In this document: positions 57,100 through 64,000 of the stretch, piece by piece
Layout: every line of letters begins with the position of its first letter
Numbering within the stretch: position 1 is the first letter of the stretch
From: Euptelea pleiosperma
Lineage: Eukaryota > Streptophyta > Magnoliopsida > Ranunculales > Eupteleaceae
NCBI GenBank assembly: GCA_035048495.1
Contig: CM068552.1
Span: forward strand, 24,988,154-25,052,153
Length of the DNA stretch: 64,000 nucleotides
Reading direction: 5' to 3'
Notes under the pieces: model-generated
What the model was told of the DNA's origin: nothing
Databases searched by the model: none
The model's input: the letters and a program-made list of their open reading frames with translations, nothing else
Translations under genes and position numbers: made by a program

Positions 57100-57560
57100 A
57101 GTTACCAGATCCGTGGAGTCGGAAGAATGGATGGAGGTTATTTGTAGACGGCTTCACAAACAGTATTGGCGCTGGTGTCGACGCTATCCTCATCACCCCG
57201 GAAAATACTCGAATCGAATTGGCGATCAAATTGGGATTCCCAGCTTCCAATAATGAAGCCGAGTACGAAGCACTTATTGTCGGACTTCAGATGGTAGTTG
57301 AGGTTGGCGTGGAGGATATCATGATTTTTAGTGATTCCCAATAGGTGGTCAATCAGGTTAATGCGTCCTTTGTGGCAAGAAACGAGAGAATGGCCAACTA
57401 CTTGAGAGTGATTAGCTAGGGTATGGGGAACTTTAGAAAAGCCCAACTCCACCACACTAACAGAGGAGAGAACCGACATGTCGACGCATTGGCATATGTG
57501 GCCGCTATGCTGGGGGAAACGGAGAAGAGGACCACTTCCATCGAATTTCAAGAAGTCTGA
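57100..57560 (+). pseudogene. Tat element RNase H
   Basis: WRLFVDGFTNSIGAGVDAIL (first Asp), ASNNEAEYEALIVGLQM (Glu) and IMIFSDSQ (Asp) give the DED RNase H triad. An in-frame TAG follows SDSQ and another interrupts VIS*GMGNF. Ends near SIEFQEV. Confidence 0.85.
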
Positions 57561-57577
57561 GTATTGATCTGGAGGAT

Positions 57578-58790
57578 GTGGAGATGGAGATGTGCCACCA
57601 AGCAGAGGCCGCCGTGACCTGGATGACTTCGATTATGAAGTATCTGGTTGACGGGACGAGGGACTCAGACAGGAAAACGGCCAGACGGATAGAACAGAAA
57701 GCTCGCCGATACAAAATACTTGGGGGCGAGTTATATCGGAAGTCGGCTAGGGGACCATTGCTGAAATGTGTAACCCAGGAGCAAGCTCAACTTATCATGG
57801 CCGAGATACACGAAGGGGAGTGCTGCAATCACTTCGAGGGAAGATCATTAGCCCACAAGGCATGGGTCCAAGGATATTATCGGCCATACATGCAAGAAGA
57901 GGCGAAGAAATACGTCAGAAGAAGGGTCAAATGTCAGAAACACTTGCCAACTATTCGAGCACCAGCAGGAGAATTAAACTCGGTAGTCGGCCCATGGCCA
58001 TTTGCACTATGGTGATTGGATGTTGTCAGCCCCCTCCCCATGGCTCATGGGAAAAAGCAGTTTATGTTAGTGGCAACCGACTACTTTATAAAGTGGGTCG
58101 AGGCTGTGGCCCTGCAGCAGGTCCGAGAGCAAGAAGTGGAGAAATTCCTTATCCCAGTTCCGAGGAGGGAAGATTGAGCGATTTTGCAACAAGTTTAACA
58201 TCAAGTAGTTGTTCTCGGCTCCCATTTATCCTCAAGGAAATGGACAAGCGGAGGCCTCAAACAAGATTGTTGGTGAAAAATTGAAGAAAAGATTGGAAAG
58301 TGCTAAAGGAAAATGGGCTGAGATATTAGATGGAGTTCTTTGGGCCTATCGGACGACTCCTAGAACGGGAAACAGAGATTTTCTGTTTGCGTTGGCATTT
58401 GGCATGGAGGCAGTCATCCCATCCGAGATGGTCCTCAGCACCTCTCAGCATATGGCTGTAGAAACTGGAGTCGGCTTCGAGGTTCAGAAGTTCGACATAG
58501 ATATGGTAGAGGAAAGAAGGGAGTCGGCTAGGATAAAGTTGGAAAGTTACCATCAATCCTTGAAGAGATGGTACAAGCAAAAGGTGAGACCAAGAAGCTT
58601 CCAACAAGGAGACTTGGTCTTAAGAAAGGTCTTCCCAAACACTTGAACTTCTGGGAAGCTAGTCATGAACTGGGAATGACTCTACAGAGTCAGAGAAGTC
58701 GGAGCCGGAGGGAGTTACTACTTAGAAAATGACAAATTTATTGTGAAGCCATGGAATGTACAGAATTTGAAGAAATTTTATCAATAAAGA
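57578..58790 (+). pseudogene. Tat element integrase
   Basis: The N-terminal zinc region has HEGECCNHFEGRSLAHKAWVQGYYRP and VKCQKH. A frame change near 58010 follows. The core shows LDVVSPLP, ATDYFIKWVEAVAL and, later, APIYPQGNGQAEASNKIV and WAEILDGVLWAYRTTPRTG. The C-terminus ends KPWNVQNLKKFYQ. Part of the core before APIYPQGNG is disrupted by frameshifts. Confidence 0.85.
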
Positions 58791-59330
58791 CGACTGAGTA
58801 ACCGTCTAAAGAATGTATGTTGAACGACTGCGTCTAAACAATGTATGTTGAGGGACTCGCTTCGGCCACCCAAATGAACGGGACTGGCTTCGGCCGTCTA
58901 AATGAACGAGACTGGCTTCGGCCGTCCAAATGAATGGGAGTGACTTTGACCGTCTAAAACAAACGGGACTGGCCTCGGCCATCCAAAGATCAGAAGGCAA
59001 AATATGATGTGATGAAAACAAGCTATCCAATAGTGGGTTAGTCAGCGATTCGGCCACACAAAGGTAAGTAAAATGTAGAGATACATGTTAGAACCTAGGA
59101 ATTAACATGATTTCAAGTTGAATTGCTGCAAAGCCAAAAATGTTTAACAATGAGCAATCGGCCATGCTTAGACAGCCACACGACAAAACATAAGCAGATT
59201 TTATGATTAAAGCATAATATGCTACAGCAAGAATATAAACGGAAACAGGCAAGCATAATATCATAACATTAAATGAGCTACAACATAGCTCAATATGAAA
59301 GTATAAAATGCCAATCGAAGGGCCAAAAAA
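58791..59330. repeat. Short repeat zone after integrase
   Basis: 58850-58990 has five imperfect copies of a ~33-bp unit, GGGACTGGCTTCGGCCGTC then TAAATGAAC. The remainder is AT-rich and non-coding. Confidence 0.75.
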
Positions 59331-60191
59331 TTAAAAATAATGAAAGTATTTAATTCGGGCACAATGGCCCAGAGTTTGGACGACCACATGGGCCATAAAG
59401 AAGAAACCTAAGCAATAGCTTAGTCTGGGTGCTCGGCATTTCTGGAGCAGGGGTGTCGGTGGCAACCGTTGGATCAGCATCAGAAACAGCTGTAGAGTCG
59501 ACGGCTTCTGCCAAGGTCGAGAGCCCGTCTTGGTTTGCCTTAGCCTGGGTAGTCGGCTCCTCAGAAATATGTTGCACATGCGGAGTCTATAGGGCCTGTT
59601 GATCCCGAGCAGTCGTCTCGATGGCCTCGAGATCAGCACGGGCCTCATCCCGCTCATGTTTGTACTGGACAGCGTAGGCCTCCCACTCGGCTGTGACCCT
59701 TTTGGCATCCGCCTCGAGCTCTGCTCGGATAGCAGCTTCCGCTTCCGCCTTCTCCACTTTGAACTTCTCCCGGAGTGCCGCCTCCAGCTCCTTCCCCTTT
59801 TTCTCAAGCTCCCGAGTGACTCCCGAGAGACGATGTTTCTTGGCATTGGCGTCGTTGAGATCCTTGCACTCCTGCTCGTTCTAAGTGGCGATCTCCTTTT
59901 CTGTGGCCTTGAGAGCCACCACCTCAGCTTCGAGGGTTGCTTTCTCGGCCTGCAACGTCTTTATCTCGCTAAGCCGAGTAAACATCGCCAGGAAGGCATT
60001 CAGAGACTGCAAAAGAAAAACAGAATCAATCGTATGCCATAACGATTAAGAATGAGGTGATAAAAGATTTAAGTTCGAAAGGTTACCATGGCCATTTCCC
60101 GATAATAATTGTCGACCACGAAGTCAAAGAGAAGCCTTCTTGAACATTTTATTGTCAGTAGGGGTCCGACTCATGTTGCCGATTATCCGAG

Positions 60192-60543
60192 CGACATGTC
60201 ACGGACTTTAGTCCCACATCGGCTGTGTACTAGGAGGTCTTGGACTATAAGTGTGGGGGGTAGGCACCACCTAATAGGCTAGTCTTTTGGGTTTGGAAGC
60301 GCCCCCGTGACAAATGGTATCAGAGCCTACCTAGGGACATCAGAGGTGGGGACGACCGTGGGTCCCATGCGGGGTTGCGTGGGTCCCCCTGACAAAGGCG
60401 TCAGGGTCTAGGCGGGGGAGCCTGTCACGGACTTTAGTCCCACATCGGCTGTGTACTAGGAGGTCTTGGACTATAAGTGTGGGGGGTAGGCACCACCTAA
60501 ATAGGCTAGTCTTTTCGGTTTGGAAGCGCCCCCGTGATGGACA
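60192..60543 (+). mobile_element. TRIM retrotransposon nested in the Tat antisense ORF
   Basis: LTRs at 60197-60312 and 60423-60538, each 116 bp, start TGTCACGGACTTTAGTCCC and are nearly identical (about four differences). The 110-bp interior begins AA then TGGTATCAGAGC (60315-60326) and ends GGCGGGGGAGCC. Flanks CGACA (60192-60196) and GGACA (60539-60543) form a 5-bp target duplication with one mismatch. It contains GTCCCACATCGG, a word common in plant TRIM LTRs. No coding capacity. Confidence 0.92.
60315..60326 (+). promoter_or_regulatory. Primer-binding site of the nested TRIM
   Basis: TGGTATCAGAGC, exact complement of the initiator tRNA-Met end, two bases after the 5' LTR. Confidence 0.93.
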
Positions 60544-62195
60544 GCCCCATCCAAAACAGCACTTTGGTTGACCTTGATTAGCCCGCCTTCTCTGGATTTG
60601 TAGACGGGCTGCCAGTCAGGCACCGGCCGGGAGGAACGGGTGTCCACCCGGGAGTCGGATGGACGGATGACAACACCCGTCTCAGGGGCCCTTTGACAGT
60701 CCTTCGGCAGAGCAGGAGGACCAACGGACTTACCCTTGTCTCCTTTGGAGAGGTGGGCAGTCGGAGCAGCTAAAGAGTCGACAGGGGCAGACTCCGATCT
60801 AGAAGAGCCCCTAGAAACATCGACATCCTTGGGATGCTTCGAATGCTCATGGGAGAGCGCATCACCTTTGCGCTTCTGAGATCCAGAACCCTTCTCATAT
60901 GGTGGGGAGGCGGAAGCAGTCGAGCCAGTGATATTCAACTTGGCCATCTGTTGGGCACGAAGAAGATCCTTGGAGGCTTGCTCCGAGAGAAGGGGTTCAG
61001 CAGCGGGATTGTCTCGGTAAAAGTAGCCGAGAGACTGCACCAAGTAAGAAAACTCAGCGGGTAACGGGCGATATGGGGAGTCGGATGGAGATGATGAAGT
61101 ATTGGAGTCTGAAGATACATCAATGAGATTCTAGGATGGATGTACCTCAGATATGTCCTCGGGGACTTGAGAATTCACAGGAGTACCGAAATACCCTGGG
61201 GAAAAGTCGATTTGTGGAGAAGTCGGGGGAATAGAGGGAGCAGCTTCTTGAGACGGTCCTCCCGTCCCTCTGCCTCCCAGGCTTGCTCCTCGAGCAACCA
61301 CCTTCTCTTCTCTGCCTTCGACAAAAGTCTGAAATTGAGCTCGGAGTCGGGCACTCGCTCGAGTAACTCTTCGGGCGAGGGAGGCTCAGCTTCAAGGTGG
61401 TAACCTCTCTCGTCGAGGCCGACCAGACGTTGATATGAGTCGGACGGGAGTATCTGAAGGGCAATACAGAGAGGAAGAATGGCTTTGGGAAGTTCTCGGG
61501 AAGAGTTGCCGATGCGCACTGCAATAAAACAAATGAGTTAGATAAGTACTTTATACTCGAAAAGACAGAAGAGAGGTACTGTGAGTACCTTGTTTCCCAA
61601 AATTCCTATTGGCAAGTGGGGCCCATGGTCGCCAGGTCCTCTTTCCCATGCGCCCGACACAAAGAGAGGGAAACGAGTCCATCCTTTATCACTATCTTGG
61701 ATGGCTTCTAAGATTGGAACCCTCCCTAGACGAGTGGCTAAGAAGTATAAGGGAGACCCGCAGGTCTCAGAGTCGGCTCTTTTGGTATTCGGAATCACCT
61801 TGATATAGTGCTGGCGTCGGACATCTTCTAGGGTTGATTTCTAGGCCCTAGTAGGTTCGGATACACTCAAAAGAACGGAGAGTACGCCAGAAGTTGTCAA
61901 AAATTTGACCAGGGGCTAATCTATAAAAATTTAAGAGTTCTCGGGCAAACGAGGTAAGAGGAAGGGGAAGACCAGCTTCGAGCTGGCCGACTGTAACACA
62001 AATTGTGTTAGGGCGCAACACCCAATGATGAGAATAACGATCACATGAAGGGACAAAGCGGAGAGTTATGTCCTGAGGAATGTTAAAGTTCTCCCTAATT
62101 GTAAATAAGTCGGGATAATTTTGAGACTCTAAGTCGGAGTCCCGGAGAGACAGGCTCTCGGAGTGCGAAGAACTAGCAGAGACAGAAGTCAACAT

Positions 62196-62620
62196 GACTG
62201 AAATTAAAGTTGTAAGTGGTGAAAAAGAAAGTACCTCAGAAAACGAAAGATCCGACTAAAAAGATAAGGAGCCGAGTTCACCGAATAATGTCGCCGAGAA
62301 AGCCGAGTAAGCCGAAAGCAAGAAGAAAACAAATTATTAGAGGGAAATTTACAACAAGTAAAAGTTAAAAATGAACATGAGAGAAGTATTTATACTGTGG
62401 GGGGTAATGATGGGTTCCGACCGCACGTGTGGATATCGAAGCGACGTCTGCAGCACCGCCTTAAAGAGCCAATGAGGAGATGACGCATGCCATCAGGATT
62501 TAATGTTGCATCAAATTGAGGAGACATCGCAGAGTACGAAGCGACAGCGGAGGAAGATGTTGACACATGGGCATATCTTCTCGGGATTCGTATTGCTGGC
62601 ACTAAGACAACTCAAATCCT
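62196..62620. other. Presumed promoter side of the antisense ORF
   Basis: About 430 bp between the antisense ORF start and the polypurine tract. A - strand TATA-like TATAAATAC (62382-62392) lies about 190 bp before the antisense start codon and may drive it. Confidence 0.45.
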
Positions 62621-62633
62621 GAGAGGGGGCGAT
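62621..62633 (+). promoter_or_regulatory. Polypurine tract of the Tat element
   Basis: GAGAGGGGGCGAT directly before the 3' LTR start TGTAAGG. Confidence 0.8.
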
Positions 62634-63141
62634 TGTAAGGGGTATTTTCTGAATAACATGTGGGCGACTGAGATAATGACATGTGTCCCTTTATTGGCCG
62701 AAATGTGAGTCAGTCGTATGGTCAAGCGACCGATACAATGACTCCAGCTAAGGATATCCGAACGACATATACGGTCGCGAGACCGAGACATTGTACGATG
62801 GCACGGGTAGAATATGACGCCGTTGTCGACTGAATGAGAACGTTAGTCGACTAACCCCGACGGAGAAACGGATACTATGTCAGTAATGAATCGAGTGATA
62901 AGATGACGGCTTCGCGAATAGTCGGCAAGACGGCAAGGAGGTAGATAAGACTCCAGCAAGAACAGACTCAAACAACGAACAAAGAACAGCCAGCTGTTGT
63001 ACTATCAAAACAAAGCACAATCTACGCTAGATAATACATAAGACAAAAATCTTCGTGCTGATTGGTACGGCCTCCATCGTGCTCATAGACACGTCATGGG
63101 TTACAATCCCTATAAATAGAGAGCTACAGTAGCAAAGAAGG
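62634..63141 (+). repeat. 3' LTR of the Tat element, truncated (508 bp)
   Basis: Matches the 5' LTR from TGTAAGGGG to AGCAAAGAAGG, then stops where a TRIM LTR begins. The last ~300 bp of the LTR are missing and do not reappear on the far side of the TRIM. Confidence 0.9.
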
Positions 63142-63587
63142 TGATATAGGACATTTAACCAATACTCCTCAAAAGCCGTGACTGTTGGTAGTGTGAAATT
63201 AAATTCCTTTATCATAGCCCATGATCTAGGCCCTCGGTCGAACCCTCCTTCGTGGGTCCCATTTGACACTGGCCATCCCACCCCAAGTGTGCCCCATATA
63301 CACAGGCTGCCCCACTCGAGCCCGGTATGAAAATGCCCCTGCATTAATCACCCCCGGTGAGGAGTCTTGAACACGAGACCACACGCTCTGATACCACTTT
63401 GATGTAGGACATTTAACCAATACTCCCCAAAAGCCGCGACTGTTGGTAGCGTGAGATTAAATTCCTTTATCTCATAGCCCATGATCCAGGCCCTGGGTCG
63501 AACCCTCCTTCGTGGGGTCCATTTCACATGGGCCATATTCGTAGGCTGCCCCACTCGAGCCCGGTGTGAACATGCCCTTGCATTAAT
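63142..63587 (-). mobile_element. Minute TRIM retrotransposon, copy 2
   Basis: Same family as 40235-40700, opposite orientation. LTRs are 63142-63350 (209 bp) and 63400-63587 (188 bp, with a small internal deletion). The interior is again 49 bp (63351-63399), with TGGTATCAGAGC on the - strand (63396-63385) and a CCGGGGG polypurine tract. No coding capacity. Confidence 0.9.
63385..63396 (-). promoter_or_regulatory. Primer-binding site of TRIM copy 2
   Basis: TGGTATCAGAGC on the - strand, three bases after the LTR, as in copy 1. Confidence 0.93.
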
Positions 63588-64000
63588 TTGATGCAGGACG
63601 AATGTGATGGCTTCCAACTAAAGGCCGACATTAACAGAAAATTAGTAAGAACAATAAAATAATAAATTTCCATGCTAATCACACGCAAATAATCAGATTA
63701 AGCAAATAAATTTATTAAAATCTAAGGCCTTAACACAATCCCACAATATTAGACCCGTTGCTTTAACGGCGATGATCTAATGGAAGATGGAACTTCCAAC
63801 AAGCTTAGGGAATCAGTCAAGGGATGAAATAAATCTGAAATTGTTTCATTTTCCAAGAGGTTGTAAGTTATTTGAAGTTCAAAGAGGTTTCTGGTAAGTT
63901 TCGGGGCTTTCGGGAGAAAAAGGAAAACTATAGAAAATTAGGGTTTGAGAAGTTAGGGATTTCTATAGTTACTGCAGGGATCTGGGAGTGTTTGGGGGTT
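63588..64000. other. Unassigned right edge
   Basis: Opens with TTGATGCAGGAC, the same first bases as the TRIM LTR read from this side, then diverges. This may be a third LTR fragment or an unrelated LTR. The rest is AT-rich, with no ORF. Confidence 0.35.

Larger units (their letters stand above)
59331..62195 (-). pseudogene. Antisense ORF of the Tat element, interrupted by a TRIM
   Basis: Read on the - strand from 62195: MLTSVSASSSHSESLSLRDS, then CVTVGQLEAGLPLPLTSFAR and ELLNFYRLAPGQI, like the 'putative gypsy type transposon' (Transposase_28) domain found antisense in Tat elements. Further segments are at 61798-61538, 61519-61175 and 61043-60544 (Ser/Lys-rich). After the TRIM a long coiled coil follows (60010-59600: QAEKATLEAEVVALKATEKE and AEAEAAIRAELEADAKRVTA) with two stops. 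Gaps between segments could be introns. Function of this protein is unknown in the family. Confidence 0.7.
52562..63141 (+). mobile_element. Tat-clade Ty3/gypsy retrotransposon
   Basis: LTR at 52562-53366 and a truncated copy at 62634-63141, both starting TGTAAGGGGTATTTTC. Between them are a primer site, gag, protease, RT, RNase H and integrase on the + strand. A long region follows with an antisense ORF and a polypurine tract before the 3' LTR. This plan (pol, then antisense ORF, then 3' LTR) is that of Tat elements such as RIRE2/Retand. Stops and frameshifts in each gene and several-percent LTR divergence mark it as inactive and fairly old. A TRIM is nested at 60197-60538. Confidence 0.9.

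Noticed and set aside
59599..60042. 147-codon + strand ORF rich in Leu
   Set aside because: It is the complement of the antisense coiled-coil reading, which has the expected heptad pattern.
60197..60538. Cassandra-type TRIM with 5S rRNA in the LTR
   Set aside because: The LTR has GTCCCACATCGG but no recognisable 5S A box, intermediate element or C box, and is shorter than Cassandra LTRs.
1..64000. tRNA, rRNA, CRISPR or prokaryotic features
   Set aside because: Looked for by eye and not found; TGGTATCAGAGC sites are primer-binding sites, not tRNA genes.

Overview
The window is nuclear DNA of a flowering plant with a repeat-rich, probably large genome. It holds one split host gene on the + strand, embedded in many layers of transposons. 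The species cannot be named from the sequence. Nothing bacterial or viral is present: there are no operons, CRISPR arrays or rRNA genes, and I saw no tRNA gene.

Host gene. An oxysterol-binding-protein-related protein (ORP1 subfamily) begins with ATG at 11248. Seven exons can be followed: 11248-11880, 11969-12325, 17299-17398, 21460-21908, 41970-42125, 42894-43061 and 43136-43276. They join in frame into 668 codons with no stop: an Asn/His/Ser-rich N-terminus, PH domain, coiled coil, acidic linker, and the ORD lipid-binding domain with a VSHHPM signature. Intron 4 is about 20.1 kb. The last part of the ORD (about 145 residues by family length) was not found in the remaining 20.7 kb, so the gene probably continues beyond the window.

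Layout. 1-1196: piece of a gypsy-type LTR. 1726-10114: Ty1/copia element on the - strand with 5' LTR, PBS, gag, pol and an extra 3' ORF, but no 3' LTR. 10296-10555: foldback MITE just upstream of the ORP promoter. Introns 2 and 3 carry MITEs, microsatellites and a satellite-like tandem. Intron 4 carries a + strand copia fragment (24731-26417), two inverted gypsy LTR arms inside a - strand copia gag (26418-32147), a LINE nested in a gypsy LTR (32148-33291), a decayed Tekay-like gypsy body (to 35332), two inverted copies of one hAT-like element (35543-37120 and 38630-40073) each interrupted at the same internal site by different DNA, two more MITEs, a minute TRIM (40235-40700) and a - strand Tat-type RT fragment.

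Downstream of exon 7 are three LINE copies (44190-44589, 44743-46574, 46802-51367). The last is split by a solo copia LTR. A Tat-clade gypsy element (52562-63141) follows, with LTRs, gag-pol and the characteristic antisense 3' ORF. A TRIM (60197-60538) is nested in that antisense ORF. A second copy of the minute TRIM (63142-63587) abuts the truncated 3' LTR.

The transposons do not cooperate functionally; they record successive insertions. Several can be ordered by target-site duplications and interrupted reading frames. The most unusual points are the hAT copy carrying a piece of plastid rps14 next to an apparent group II intron fragment, the TRIM family with a 49-bp interior, and the large inverted repeats inside one intron of a gene with intact exons.
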